Positions 1 to 8,688 of a DNA stretch of 40,714 nucleotides are shown piece by piece. The position numbers were made by a program, and so were the translations under genes. A model generated the notes under the pieces. The model searched no databases, had not been told where the DNA came from, and was given only the letters and a program-made list of their open reading frames with translations. The stretch's first letter is position 1; the number at the start of each line of letters is the position of its first letter. The DNA comes from an uncultured Selenomonadales bacterium (GTDB lineage: Bacteria > Bacillota > Negativicutes > Acidaminococcales > Acidaminococcaceae): contig ONAV01000043.1 of assembly GCA_900315925.1 (NCBI GenBank), positions 1 to 40,714 of the forward strand. The letters run 5' to 3'.

Positions 1-561
1 CTGCCCCAGATGGAAGCGGTGAAGGACAAAGGTTTTGAAGTGATGTTCCTGCTGGATCCGGTGGACGAGTTCTGCCTGGAAGCGCTGCAGGAATACGCAG
101 GCAAAAAGTTCCAGTCCCTGAGCCGGGGCGATCTGGACCTGGGCGACGTGGAAAGCGAAACCAGCAAGAAAGAAGCGGAAGATATCGCCAAAGATAATGA
201 GACCCTGCTGAAAGATTTCAAGGAGGTGCTGGGAGAAAAAGTCAACGAAGTGAAGCTGACCAACCGGCTGAAGGACAGCGCCGTCTGCCTGGTGGCCGGG
301 GAATACGGCCCCAGCTTTGCCATGGAGCAGGCTTTTGCCATGGCCAATGCCCCCATGTTCAAGGCCCAGCGTATTTTGGAACTGAACCCAAAACACAAGC
401 TGTTTGCCAAATTGCAGGAAGCCCACGATCAGGGAAAGGACAGTCAGGACTTTAAAGATTTCTGCGCCCTGCTCTTTGACCAGGCCCTGCTGCTGGACGG
501 CATGATTCCGGACGACCCGGCTGCGTTAGCTCAGCAGATTGCACGGATGATGGCAAAATAG
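1..561 (+). CDS. htpG: HtpG (Hsp90) chaperone, C-terminal fragment
   Basis: This is the 3' part of the gene for the cytosolic ATP-dependent Hsp90 chaperone. The frame is already open at base 1, so the 5' end lies outside the window and the ATG at position 10 is internal. The visible 186 residues match the end of the Hsp90 middle domain (FEVMFLLDPVDEF) and the C-terminal dimerisation domain (RLKDSAVCLVAGEYG, then an AQRILELNPKHKL helix typical of HtpG). The ATPase domain is not visible. A strong hairpin terminator follows 16 bases after the stop, so the gene ends its own transcript. Confidence 0.95.
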   Translation: MPQMEAVKDKGFEVMFLLDPVDEFCLEALQEYAGKKFQSLSRGDLDLGDVESETSKKEAEDIAKDNETLLKDFKEVLGEKVNEVKLTNRLKDSAVCLVAGEYGPSFAMEQAFAMANAPMFKAQRILELNPKHKLFAKLQEAHDQGKDSQDFKDFCALLFDQALLLDGMIPDDPAALAQQIARMMAK

Positions 562-576
562 AAAATAGTAAATCAG

Positions 577-616
577 AACGGCAGCGTTTTCGGCGGAAGG
601 CGCTGTCGTTTTCAGT
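577..616 (+). terminator. Intrinsic terminator after htpG
   Basis: A perfect 10-bp stem (AACGGCAGCG at 577-586 with CGCTGTCGTT at 601-610) is followed by a T-rich stretch. It lies just after the htpG stop. Confidence 0.75.
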
Positions 617-688
617 TTCTGTTTTACAAACTTATTACATCGGCATTGCGTTACTCTGTCGTTTACTTACACAATTCTTGGAGGATTG

Positions 689-697
689 TGATATAAT
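689..697 (+). promoter_or_regulatory. Extended -10 promoter for the acyltransferase gene
   Basis: A TG-N-TATAAT extended -10 element (TATAAT at 692-697) lies 47 bases before the next start codon. A weak TTACAC at 667-672 is the only -35 candidate and its 19-bp spacing is long, which fits an extended -10 promoter. Confidence 0.55.
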
Positions 698-744
698 TAC
701 ATAAATCAATTATACAAAAAGATGTAAAGGGTAGGAACGGTTTC

Positions 745-1521
745 ATGCGTTATAGATTACTGGACACGCTGCGGGGTTTTTCTCTGGTGAGCATGATTTT
801 GTACCATATCTGCTGGGATTTGGTGCACATGTACGGGTTCGACTGGCCCTGGTTCATGAAAACCCAGGGATATCTCTGGCAACAGAGCATCTGCTGGCTG
901 TTTATTTTTGTCAGCGGATTCTGCCTGGGGCTGAAACGGGATGAACGCAACTTGTCCTCTGTCTGCAAACGGGGCCTGACAATCATGGCTTCCGGTTTAT
1001 TGGTGACAGCAGCAACTCTGGTTTTTGCGCCGGAGTCAAAAATCATCTTCGGCGTACTGTTCTTTCTGGGTTTTTCCATCATGCTGACTGCCTGGCTGGG
1101 CCCGCTGTTCCGAAAAATTCCGGCAAAAGCGGGGCTGTTTTGCAGCACTATCCTGCTTTTCATTTTTCGCAACATCAATGAAGGAAATCTTGGCTTTGAA
1201 AATATAATTCTCTGCCGGCTTCCGGATTTTCTGTACGAGCATGGAATGCTGGGAACTTTTTTGGGCTTGCAGGATAAAAACTTTTCTTCCGCAGACTATT
1301 TTTCTTTTATTCCCTGGTACTTTTTGTTTATAAAAGGGTATTTTATTTGCCGGAATCTTCTTCAAAAGCGAGAAACAAAAGGACTGTCCGGTCTGCCTGA
1401 TGTTTTCACCAAGGGTGTTCCCGTGATTGAAACGCTGGGGCAGCATTCCCTGTTGGTCTATTTGCTGCATCAGCCGGTCATTTTACTGATTCTTTCTCTC
1501 GTCTTTAAACCGGCGCAGTAA
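745..1521 (+). CDS. HGSNAT/DUF1624-like membrane acyltransferase
   Basis: This 258-residue integral membrane protein resembles the DUF1624 / heparan-alpha-glucosaminide N-acetyltransferase catalytic family. The N-terminal signature RLLDTLRGFSLVSMILYHICWD carries the Arg and His expected near the membrane in these acyltransferases and related OafA-like proteins. About six or seven hydrophobic helices follow. Bacterial members are thought to acetylate cell-surface sugars, but the substrate cannot be read from the sequence. The ATG at 745 is preceded by TAGGAA at a usable distance. The gene appears monocistronic between an extended -10 promoter and the tRNA-Ala gene. Confidence 0.75.
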   Translation: MRYRLLDTLRGFSLVSMILYHICWDLVHMYGFDWPWFMKTQGYLWQQSICWLFIFVSGFCLGLKRDERNLSSVCKRGLTIMASGLLVTAATLVFAPESKIIFGVLFFLGFSIMLTAWLGPLFRKIPAKAGLFCSTILLFIFRNINEGNLGFENIILCRLPDFLYEHGMLGTFLGLQDKNFSSADYFSFIPWYFLFIKGYFICRNLLQKRETKGLSGLPDVFTKGVPVIETLGQHSLLVYLLHQPVILLILSLVFKPAQ

Positions 1522-1548
1522 TTTTTAGCAAATACCCGGATTTTTCTC

Positions 1549-1577
1549 TTGCATTTTTTTGCAAGTTGGCGTAATAT
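1549..1577 (+). promoter_or_regulatory. Promoter of tRNA-Ala
   Basis: TTGCAT (1549-1554), a 17-bp spacer and TAATAT (1572-1577) lie about 20 bases before the mature tRNA 5' end, which is the usual layout for a tRNA promoter. Confidence 0.6.
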
Positions 1578-1596
1578 AGTAGAGTAATCTTTTAGT

Positions 1597-1672
1597 GGGG
1601 ATGTAGCTCAGCTGGGAGAGCGTACGGTTCGCATCCGTAAGGTCGAGAGTTCAAACCTCTTCATCTCCACCA
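1597..1672 (+). tRNA. tRNA-Ala (anticodon CGC)
   Basis: A 76-base cloverleaf can be folded by eye. The acceptor stem pairs GGGGATG with CATCTCC, with one G-U pair. The D-arm contains AGCTCAGCTGGGAGAGC. The anticodon stem TACGG/CCGTA encloses the loop TTCGCAT with CGC at positions 34-36. The T-arm carries GTTCAAACC, and CCA is encoded at the end. CGC decodes the alanine codon GCG. No adjacent tRNA is seen. Confidence 0.95.
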
Positions 1673-1710
1673 TCGAAAAGCACATTTTTTACAGGTTTGT
1701 AAAAGTTTAA

Positions 1711-1761
1711 AAAAGCGCGTGGTTATCGTATTTTCAGCGATTCCAACGCGCCTTTTTTATT
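1711..1761 (+). terminator. Probable terminator of tRNA-Ala
   Basis: An imperfect GCGCGTGG...CCAACGCGC hairpin is followed by TTTTTT, about 40 bases past the tRNA. Confidence 0.6.
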
Positions 1762-1934
1762 GCCTTTTAACCTGTATTGTTTCAGGTCTTTTTGGTTCAA
1801 AACTGCTGAGTTTTGAGCATGAGTTTTGTGTAATTCTCGAAACTCTCTAGAGTTTTGATAATGTACCGGAGGTTTTCATTTTGTTCGCTTTGTTGCCAAT
1901 AATGATTCACGGTCTTTCATTTCCATGGAAGTTT

Positions 1935-1943
1935 TGTTATAAT
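1935..1943 (+). promoter_or_regulatory. Extended -10 promoter for the EAL gene
   Basis: TG-T-TATAAT (TATAAT at 1938-1943) is an extended -10 element about 100 bases before the start codon. No convincing -35 is visible. Confidence 0.45.
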
Positions 1944-2044
1944 AAGATGTAACTGTTGATGCATCAGTTGTTTTTCAATAACTTAAAGTTACTTTATTAA
2001 AGTTTTGTTTTTTATCGGAACTGATGGCAGGAGAGGTGTCAGCT

Positions 2045-4261
2045 ATGAAAGAAACAGGTATTTCAAAACGATGGTTAGCCTCTCTTTTTTGTGTTTTTGT
2101 TTCGCTGTTCTGCGTTTTTGCAACCTCGTCAGCCGCTTCCGGTAAAGAGGACGGCGAGACGTTAACGGTAGGGATTCCTGCGAATCGCTGCCCGATTTTT
2201 TATCAGGATCCCAAGACGAACGAGATTGTAGGTATTGGCGTGGATCTGATGCGGTCCGCTGCGGCAAAGACAGGGTTTCACGTTACCTTTCAGTTTGTAA
2301 AGGAAAAGAACCTGAAGGACGCGCTGGATAATAAATCATACGATCTGGTTCTGCCTTTCGGCAGTGCTATCACCGGCAGCTCCGGACATCCGAGCATTGT
2401 TTCGGATCCGTTTATGCAGACCCCGTTTACTCTGGTTACCAGAGAAAAGCATGAAATACCACCGCTGAATAAGCTCCGGGTCGGCATGCTTCGTTCTCTT
2501 GGGGGCGTTGGGGAAACCATTCATCAGCTGTATCCCGGCATTCGAATTACCATGTATGAGACGATGGACGAGAGCGTGGATGCACTGCGTGAAGGGAAGA
2601 TCGACGCACTGTTGAATAATTCCTATGTCTGGAGTTATGTGCTACAGAAACCTTCCTATTCTGATCTGGCAGTTCAGCCTGCGGCCGTGTTTTCTGTAGA
2701 TTTCCGGGCCGGCACGCTGGATACTCCGAAAGGGAGGGCGATTATTGAACGATTGAACAGCGGCATCGCTGCGTTGAGCGATTTGCGTCATCGGGCTATT
2801 ATTCTGGATTACACGTCGAGGAAGCTGTACCGGTATAACATTTTCGATTACCTTTATGAATACGGACTTGTCATTCTGTTGGCAGTACTCCTCCTGGCTT
2901 CCCTGATTGTTATTTTCGTGCAGAAACAACGCGCTCTCCGTATGGAACAGGAGGAGAGGCTGCACAGGCTGGTGGACCACGATCCGCTGACCGGACTGCT
3001 CAGCGTGAGCGGATTCCGGAAGCGGGTAGAAGAACTGTTGCGGGCGCATCCGGATACGCCGTATTTCCTCTCTTATAACAATATCCGGGATTTCAAGTTT
3101 ATCAATGACAGCCTTGGACGGGAGGCCGGGGACGAGCTTCTTAAATTCTGGGCGGACAAATCCATGGAGTATCTTTCGGATGAAGAAGCGATGGGGCGGA
3201 TCACCAGCGATCGTTTTGTTGTACTTCGTGTTATTGAGAGCGAAGAGAAGATGCAACTGGATAAGAAGAACGTGCTCGATCCGGTGCAGAACTATTTCAT
3301 CAACCAGGGAAGGGAAACGCAGGTTCAGATATGCAGCGGGATTTATGTGCTGACGCCGGAGGACTTCCGGAATATTGATGTAGACCGCATGCTGGACTAT
3401 GCCCGTGTGGCGGAGCAAAAAGTCCGGGGCAGCCGTATCGTCGACTATGCGTTTTATAACCCGGAGCAGTGGGAGAAAGGGAAACATGTTGCGGAAGTCA
3501 TCAATTACCTGCCTGCTGCCATCCAGTCGGAAGATCTCAAAGTATGGTATCAGCCCCAGGTTGATTATGCAACAGGGAAAATCATCGGCGCAGAGGCTCT
3601 CTGCCGCTGGGCTCATACCAAACTGGGCTGTCTGCAGCCTGCAGATTTTATTTGCACGCTGGAAAAAACCGGTCTCATTTATGATTTGGATAGTTTCGTC
3701 TGGGAAAGGGTGTGCCAGGACCTGCGCCGCTGGAATGAACAGGGGATCCGTCAGTCTGTTTCGGTAAACCTGTCCCGCTGTGATGTTCGTGAGGACCGGG
3801 ATCTTGCCGGTCATTTCCAAAATCTGATCCGAACCTATGGCCTGACGCCTGACCAGCTGCGAATCGAGATTACCGAAACGGCCTATGCCGAGAACCCGGA
3901 CCTGCTGATCAGTACGACGGAAACGTTGCGAGAGTGCGGATTCAAGGTTGAGATGGATGATTTTGGCAGCGGTTATTCGTCCCTGAATATGCTCAAAGAA
4001 GTGCCGGTAAACCGCATCAAGCTGGATCTTCGTTTTCTGACGAACAAAGGCGATGCGGAAAAAGCCCGTATCATTATCAGTCATATGATACAGATGGTAC
4101 GGTCATTGGGGATGGAACTGATTGCCGAGGGGGTTGAGACGGTTGAGCAGGCCGGTTTCCTCCAGAGCCAGGGATGTACCGAGATGCAGGGTTATCTCTT
4201 TTACAAACCTATGACAATGCGCCAGTTTGAAAAGCTGTTTGAAAGAGGTAAGCAAGAATAA
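2045..4261 (+). CDS. Membrane-bound c-di-GMP phosphodiesterase: SBP_bac_3 sensor, degenerate GGDEF, EAL
   Basis: This 738-residue sensor protein probably hydrolyses cyclic di-GMP. An N-terminal hydrophobic segment (residues about 9-30) leads to an extracytoplasmic domain like family 3 solute-binding proteins (about 38-262), a membrane helix near 272-294, a GGDEF-fold domain and an EAL domain. The GGDEF site reads TSDRF (about 387-391), so cyclase activity is probably lost. The EAL domain retains E in AEALCRW (about 517), SVNLSR, EITET, DDFGSGYSS, KLD and EGVET, as expected for an active phosphodiesterase. The domain order suggests that an amino-acid-like ligand controls the output. I chose ATG 2045 over ATG 2024 because AGGAGAGG precedes it at the right distance. 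A strong terminator follows. Confidence 0.88.
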   Translation: MKETGISKRWLASLFCVFVSLFCVFATSSAASGKEDGETLTVGIPANRCPIFYQDPKTNEIVGIGVDLMRSAAAKTGFHVTFQFVKEKNLKDALDNKSYDLVLPFGSAITGSSGHPSIVSDPFMQTPFTLVTREKHEIPPLNKLRVGMLRSLGGVGETIHQLYPGIRITMYETMDESVDALREGKIDALLNNSYVWSYVLQKPSYSDLAVQPAAVFSVDFRAGTLDTPKGRAIIERLNSGIAALSDLRHRAIILDYTSRKLYRYNIFDYLYEYGLVILLAVLLLASLIVIFVQKQRALRMEQEERLHRLVDHDPLTGLLSVSGFRKRVEELLRAHPDTPYFLSYNNIRDFKFINDSLGREAGDELLKFWADKSMEYLSDEEAMGRITSDRFVVLRVIESEEKMQLDKKNVLDPVQNYFINQGRETQVQICSGIYVLTPEDFRNIDVDRMLDYARVAEQKVRGSRIVDYAFYNPEQWEKGKHVAEVINYLPAAIQSEDLKVWYQPQVDYATGKIIGAEALCRWAHTKLGCLQPADFICTLEKTGLIYDLDSFVWERVCQDLRRWNEQGIRQSVSVNLSRCDVREDRDLAGHFQNLIRTYGLTPDQLRIEITETAYAENPDLLISTTETLRECGFKVEMDDFGSGYSSLNMLKEVPVNRIKLDLRFLTNKGDAEKARIIISHMIQMVRSLGMELIAEGVETVEQAGFLQSQGCTEMQGYLFYKPMTMRQFEKLFERGKQE

Positions 4262-4270
4262 ATAGAATCA

Positions 4271-4310
4271 GAGCCGGACAACATGCAATTTTGTTGTCCG
4301 GCTCTTTGAT
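4271..4310. terminator. Bidirectional intrinsic terminator
   Basis: A perfect 13-bp stem (GAGCCGGACAACA at 4271-4283 with its complement at 4292-4304) separates the EAL gene from the convergent minus-strand gene ending at 4361. Both flanks are moderately T-rich on the outgoing strand. Confidence 0.8.
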
Positions 4311-4360
4311 TGTGTTCGCTGTTTTAATTTTCGTTTTTTGCTTCATACAAAATTAATAAT

Positions 4361-4849
4361 TTATTCTTGACTGAGGATAGCGTGCAGTCCGTCCCTCAGT
4401 TCCCGGAAATGTTTCGGAAAGTTTTCCGAGCCTTCCGCCCTGATTTTCCTGTCGCCGTTAACGGTGGCCTGGAGAGAGAACATGATTCCGTCCTTAACAC
4501 CTTTCGGGTGTTTCCCGTGAAAGCCATCCCAGGAAACAAGCTCGCAGTCATTCAACAGTTTCAGGATCTTGTCAGCGCTGCACACCGTTTGTCTCTCGGG
4601 CACGCGCTTATCTTCATTTTTATTATACCGTATTGCATATTCAACGACTTCGGCATCTTTGCCTTTCATAACAATTTCATACTCGGTGGTAAACCGCATA
4701 CCGCTCAGGCGGAGCGTAACGATCTCGAAAGATTCGATATTTTGGGATGCTTTCCCTGTGCCGCATGTTTGTGCAACAGAGGTGAATGTCAGCATCGCTG
4801 CGGCTGCTAACAGGAGCGCGAAGAGTTTTTTCATGTGATTTCTGTTCAT
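4361..4849 (-). CDS. Small secreted protein of unknown function
   Basis: This 162-residue protein has a clear Sec signal peptide (MKKLFALLLAAAAMLTFTSVAQ, then a Cys in QTCGTG). The Cys is not in a convincing lipobox, so it is probably periplasmic. The mature part is polar and ends with a conserved-looking DGFHGKHPKGVKDGIMFSL stretch and an SENFPKHF segment. I do not recognise a family. Start ATG 4849 has AAAGGTGG seven bases upstream. It begins 36 bases after the symporter stop on the same strand, so the two are probably co-transcribed. Confidence 0.75.
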   Translation of the reverse strand: MNRNHMKKLFALLLAAAAMLTFTSVAQTCGTGKASQNIESFEIVTLRLSGMRFTTEYEIVMKGKDAEVVEYAIRYNKNEDKRVPERQTVCSADKILKLLNDCELVSWDGFHGKHPKGVKDGIMFSLQATVNGDRKIRAEGSENFPKHFRELRDGLHAILSQE

Positions 4850-4885
4850 TTGTATTCCACCTTTCTGCTTTCTGATGTTTGCTTC

Positions 4886-6175
4886 TCAGTCTTCTTCCAG
4901 CACGCCTTTCAGGTCTTTGTTGGTCATGGCGCAGACGCAGGAGTCAGACCACACGTTTTCTGCGGTTTCAATCATGTCAATGATCGTATAAATCGGAAGG
5001 ATAACGCCCATGATGCCGATGGACGCGCCTACCGAACTCATCAGGGACAGGGTCAGGAAGTAGCAGCCCATGGGGACGCCGGCATTGCCGATGGCGGCCA
5101 GCACGGCTACAAACAGCCAGGAGATCATGGCGCCTGTGGTCAGGTTCATGCCGGAGTTCTGCATCACAAATAAGGAAGTGACCAGAATGAATGCGGCGCA
5201 GCCGTTCATGTTGATGGTGGTGCAGATGGGCAGTACGAAACGGGATACCCGGGGGTTGACTTTTACATTCTGTTCGGCGGAAGCCAGGGTTACCGGCAGG
5301 GTGGCGGCAGAACTTTTCGTGAACAGTGCAACTGCCAGGGCCGGGGACATCTTTTTCATGATATCCACCGGGTTCAGGCCCCGGGCCAGCAGGAACAGCG
5401 GCAGTACGATGAAGAACTGGAGCAGGTTGCCGCCGATGACAACCGCTGTGTATTTGCCCAGCGCGCCTACGATGACGCCGGCTTCAATCTGGGCGGCCAG
5501 CTGGCCGGCAAACGCTAAAATGCCAACCGGCAGTACATACAGGATGGCGCGGATCAGGGTGAACAAAACTTCCTGCAGGCCGTTGATGCCTTTCAGCAAA
5601 ACGTCCCGGTTTTCTGTTTTCGGCATAAAAGCCAGGGCCAAGCCCACGGCGGCGGCGATGAACAGTACGGACAGCACGTTGCCGGACAGGAAGGGATATA
5701 AAATATTATTGGGAACTACGGAGAGAAAATGGTCGTAGTAAGAAAGCTTGCCTAAATTCTGGGGTACCTGCGCCGCACCTGCGCCTACCACCTCGGCAGG
5801 CAGGTTGCCCGGGGCGATCCAGAGATATAAAGCCAGGCCTACGGCTGCGGAGCAGATGGTGGTCAGTAATGTATAAACCAGCGTATGGGCGAAGATACGC
5901 TTCGTATCTTTTTTGGCGCCCAATGCCGACAGGGTGGTGATGACTGCCAGCGCAATAGTGGGCACGGCGATGAACTGGAACATGCGGGTGAAGATCGTAG
6001 CAATAAAGTTGAACAGCTCGTTCAGGGAGGGATTGTTCATCCAGCCCAGCGCACCGCCGATTACCAGCGCGGCCATCCAAAGGATAAACTGCTTGCCGTT
6101 ACCCTGTTTGCGGCTCTCTTCTATAATCTCTCTTGCTGTGTCATTTACCTGAAAAGGATTCTTTTTGTCTGCCAT
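4886..6175 (-). CDS. Dicarboxylate/amino acid:cation symporter (DAACS family)
   Basis: This 429-residue carrier belongs to the glutamate/dicarboxylate:cation symporters (GltP/DctA/SstT superfamily), which import acidic amino acids or C4-dicarboxylates with Na+ or H+. The first re-entrant hairpin signature is present as TKSSAATLPVTL, and the transport-core motif reads TTINMNGCAAF where many members have INMDGTA. This D-to-N and T-to-C change may alter substrate or ion choice. About eight membrane helices are apparent. I used ATG 6175 (MADKKNPFQ) because AAGGAG lies just upstream; the longer open frame to 6412 runs through its promoter. A near-consensus sigma-70 promoter lies upstream. Confidence 0.9.
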   Translation of the reverse strand: MADKKNPFQVNDTAREIIEESRKQGNGKQFILWMAALVIGGALGWMNNPSLNELFNFIATIFTRMFQFIAVPTIALAVITTLSALGAKKDTKRIFAHTLVYTLLTTICSAAVGLALYLWIAPGNLPAEVVGAGAAQVPQNLGKLSYYDHFLSVVPNNILYPFLSGNVLSVLFIAAAVGLALAFMPKTENRDVLLKGINGLQEVLFTLIRAILYVLPVGILAFAGQLAAQIEAGVIVGALGKYTAVVIGGNLLQFFIVLPLFLLARGLNPVDIMKKMSPALAVALFTKSSAATLPVTLASAEQNVKVNPRVSRFVLPICTTINMNGCAAFILVTSLFVMQNSGMNLTTGAMISWLFVAVLAAIGNAGVPMGCYFLTLSLMSSVGASIGIMGVILPIYTIIDMIETAENVWSDSCVCAMTNKDLKGVLEED

Positions 6176-6213
6176 GATACGCTCCTTGTAAATACTTTTA
6201 TAAAACTTCTTAT

Positions 6214-6243
6214 AGTATAGTATCGTTTTTTTTCTTATGTCAA
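6214..6243 (-). promoter_or_regulatory. Sigma-70 promoter of the symporter gene
   Basis: On the minus strand a perfect TTGACA (6238-6243), an 18-bp spacer and TATACT (6214-6219) lie about 40 bases before the symporter start. Confidence 0.75.
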
Positions 6244-6358
6244 TATATTTTATGAAGTTTATAAAAGAATTTATGAAAAATTTGGGAATGATACAGATTT
6301 TGCATAAAAAAGTGTATTGGAACCCGTATCTGCAGAAAATGAATGTTGGATGTTTTCC

Positions 6359-6364
6359 TATAAT
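6359..6364 (+). promoter_or_regulatory. Possible -10 element for the decarboxylase-tmk operon
   Basis: A consensus TATAAT lies 40 bases before the GTG start at 6404, in the divergent intergenic region. No good -35 is seen, so the call is tentative. Confidence 0.35.
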
Positions 6365-6403
6365 ATGGTAAAATAAAGAGTACTGCCAAAGGAGGAAACT
6401 GTT

Positions 6404-7912
6404 GTGAAACAACCGTTAGTGGAGGCAATGGAACGTTATCTGCAGGAGCAGGTGTATCCGCTGCATACGCCGGGCCACAAAGGCGGCCGGGGCATGGCGG
6501 AACCGCTGCGTTCGCTGCTGGGTTCCACTGCGTTACGGATGGACGTTTCCCTCATGAGCGAGCTGGACGACATCCACGCGCCTTGCGGCTGTATCAGAGA
6601 AGCGCAGGAAGAGGCGGCAAAGTTATATGGGAGCGATGCCTGCTTTTTTGCAGTGAACGGAACCACGGGCGCCATTCATGCCATGTTGCTTACGGCGCTG
6701 CAGCCGGGCGACAGGATTCTGGTTCCCCGGAATGCTCACCGCAGTGTGACAGGCGGACTGATTCTGGCAGACGCAGTGCCTGTGTATGTGCAGCCTGCGT
6801 ACATAAAAGAGTTTGGTATGCAGGGGCAGGTTACGCCGGAGCAGGTGAAAGAAGCGTTTGCGGTGTGCCCGGATCTAAAAGCAGTGCTGCTGACGTCTCC
6901 TAATTATTTCGGCATGGCGGCAGAAGTAAAACAGATCGCTGAGATTGCTCACGCCCATAACGCGGTGCTGTTAGTGGATGAAGCGCACGGCCCCCATTTA
7001 GGATTTCATGATCAATTTCCGCCTTCTGCCATGCATTGCGGGGCGGATATGGCAGCCCAGAGCACCCATAAAATCTTAGGGGCGCTGACCCAGTGTTCTT
7101 TATTGCAGGTGAAAGGTGCGCGTATCGATCTGCGTCACGCGGCGGATGTAATGAGTCTGCTTACTACGACAAGTCCCAACTATCTGCTGATGGGTTCTCT
7201 GGACGCGGCCCGCGCCCAGCTGGCGGAACGGGGTGCTGTCATGTTAGAGGATGCGTTACGGGCTGCGCAGATGTTGCGCAATAGTTTGGCGAAAATTCCG
7301 GGGTTGCGTGTCATCCGTCCGGAAGACGTGGCAGGTAAGTATGGAATTGCTGCACTAGACAGTACAAAGGTTACTATAAATTTGAAAGAGTGGGGCGTCA
7401 GCGGTGTTACCATTGGAGAAGCCCTGCGCAAAGAAAAAATCGCGGTGGAACTGGTAGATCTGCAGAACGTTTTGTTCCTGGTGACGTATGCGGACTGGGC
7501 GCCGGTGCAGTGGCAGGATACGGTGAATCGGATCTGTAAAACATTGCAGAAACTGCGACCGGTGAAGAATCCGCTGGAAGCAAGATCTGTGGAACAGGTC
7601 AAAGCGTTGGAAACGGAAGCGGCGGAAAAAGAAAAGGCGCAACAGGCGGAGATTCCGGTAACAGAAGCTGCCGTGCCGATGCGTACCGTATTTTACGGAA
7701 AAAAGAAAACGGTCCCGCTTTCCGGGGCAGTCGGCCTGATTTGTGCTGAGCCAATCAGTTTTTACCCGCCCGGCATCCCCGTGATTTTGCCCGGGGAGCG
7801 GTTTACAGATAAAATTGTTGCATGGTGCTGTCTGATGAAACAGCAGGGGCTGCCTGTCAGCGGACCGGCAGACACTTCGCTGCAGACCGTGAGGGTGCTG
7901 ACACAAGAGTGA
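6404..7912 (+). CDS. Orn/Lys/Arg decarboxylase family PLP enzyme (YaaO-like)
   Basis: This 502-residue protein is a fold-type I PLP enzyme of the Orn/Lys/Arg decarboxylase major group. Motifs in order are PLHTPGHKGG near the N-terminus, VNGTTGAIHAML (cofactor phosphate binding), LLVDEAHGPHLGF (the Asp that holds the PLP ring) and AQSTHKILGALTQ with the Schiff-base Lys. The family makes polyamines such as cadaverine, putrescine or agmatine; the amino-acid substrate cannot be assigned. The length fits the short Gram-positive type without the wing domain. The GTG start has GGAGG eight bases upstream. The gene sits directly before tmk, as yaaO does in B. subtilis. Confidence 0.88.
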   Translation: MKQPLVEAMERYLQEQVYPLHTPGHKGGRGMAEPLRSLLGSTALRMDVSLMSELDDIHAPCGCIREAQEEAAKLYGSDACFFAVNGTTGAIHAMLLTALQPGDRILVPRNAHRSVTGGLILADAVPVYVQPAYIKEFGMQGQVTPEQVKEAFAVCPDLKAVLLTSPNYFGMAAEVKQIAEIAHAHNAVLLVDEAHGPHLGFHDQFPPSAMHCGADMAAQSTHKILGALTQCSLLQVKGARIDLRHAADVMSLLTTTSPNYLLMGSLDAARAQLAERGAVMLEDALRAAQMLRNSLAKIPGLRVIRPEDVAGKYGIAALDSTKVTINLKEWGVSGVTIGEALRKEKIAVELVDLQNVLFLVTYADWAPVQWQDTVNRICKTLQKLRPVKNPLEARSVEQVKALETEAAEKEKAQQAEIPVTEAAVPMRTVFYGKKKTVPLSGAVGLICAEPISFYPPGIPVILPGERFTDKIVAWCCLMKQQGLPVSGPADTSLQTVRVLTQE

Positions 7913-8012
7913 AAGGAATGTAATTCTTTAACAGGTAGGAGCGTTATAAAATTCACTGACTGATGACAGTGTGTTAAAGATATAGTATTTTTAGAAAGGG
8001 ACATCCGGTTTT

Positions 8013-8657
8013 ATGGCTGAATTTAATGTGAAAGCAATGAAAAAAGGTTGTTTCATTACGATGGAGGGGGTAGACGGCAGCGGTAAGACTACCCAGCTGC
8101 AGTTGACGGCCCGGTATCTGCTGGACCGCGGCTACAAAGTGGTGACCACCCGGGAACCGGGCGGCACGAAACTGGCGGAACGGATCCGTAACATAGTGCT
8201 GGATGCAGATGCCGCTGTGAATCCGAGGACGGAAGTGCTGTTATATCTGGCAGCCCGGGCGGAGCATGTGGAAAAAGTAATCCGGCCTGCGCTGGAAGAG
8301 GGTAAAATTGTGCTCTGTGACCGCTTTGCGGATTCGACAATGGTGTATCAGGGGTTTGTCCGCGGGGTTGAGATTGATAAAGTAAAAGCCCTTTGTGCAT
8401 TTGCCGCGGACAATGTGCAACCGGAACTGACGATCCTGCTGGACGCCGCGCCGGAAGCTTTGCTGCAGCGCAGGGCGGACCGGGGCGTGCAGGACCGTTT
8501 TGAACAGGAAGGTCTAGACTTCCAGAAAAAAGTGCGGGATGGTTTTTTACTGCTGGCGAATGCTGATCCGGAACGCGTTAAAAAGGTTCATGCGCTGCAG
8601 CCTGCGGAAGCCGTGCAGACAGAAATCCAGAAAATATTACGGGATGCCGGATTTTAG
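8013..8657 (+). CDS. tmk: Thymidylate kinase
   Basis: This cytosolic enzyme phosphorylates dTMP to dTDP with ATP, an essential step in dTTP supply. The 214-residue product has the P-loop MEGVDGSGKTTQLQ (about 17-30), the DRFADSTMVYQG segment that binds the nucleotide, and the Arg-rich lid RADRGVQDRFEQE. The N-terminal leader (MAEFNVKAMKKG) is longer than in many homologues; an internal ATG at 8037 is an alternative, but neither start has an ideal ribosome site (GAAAGGG lies 12 bases before 8013). The gene is in its usual place upstream of holB, separated from it by a hairpin repeat. Confidence 0.95.
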   Translation: MAEFNVKAMKKGCFITMEGVDGSGKTTQLQLTARYLLDRGYKVVTTREPGGTKLAERIRNIVLDADAAVNPRTEVLLYLAARAEHVEKVIRPALEEGKIVLCDRFADSTMVYQGFVRGVEIDKVKALCAFAADNVQPELTILLDAAPEALLQRRADRGVQDRFEQEGLDFQKKVRDGFLLLANADPERVKKVHALQPAEAVQTEIQKILRDAGF

Positions 8658-8688
8658 AAACCGGACAGGAATAAACTTAATTTTTAAG

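Larger units (their letters stand above)
1673..2044 (+). other. Intergenic region between tRNA-Ala and the EAL gene
   Basis: This 372-base gap holds the tRNA terminator and the downstream promoter listed separately. Between them GAGTTTTG occurs three times (near 1808, 1820 and 1850); the last copy forms the short inverted repeat AAACTCT-CT-AGAGTTT at 1840-1855. These could be protein-binding repeats, but no known operator is recognised. No gene is seen. Confidence 0.4.

Noticed and set aside
2642-4084. A 480-codon minus-strand open frame opposite the EAL gene
   Set aside because: The plus strand encodes a recognisable SBP-GGDEF-EAL protein with all motifs; the minus frame has no family resemblance and is a shadow of its codon bias.
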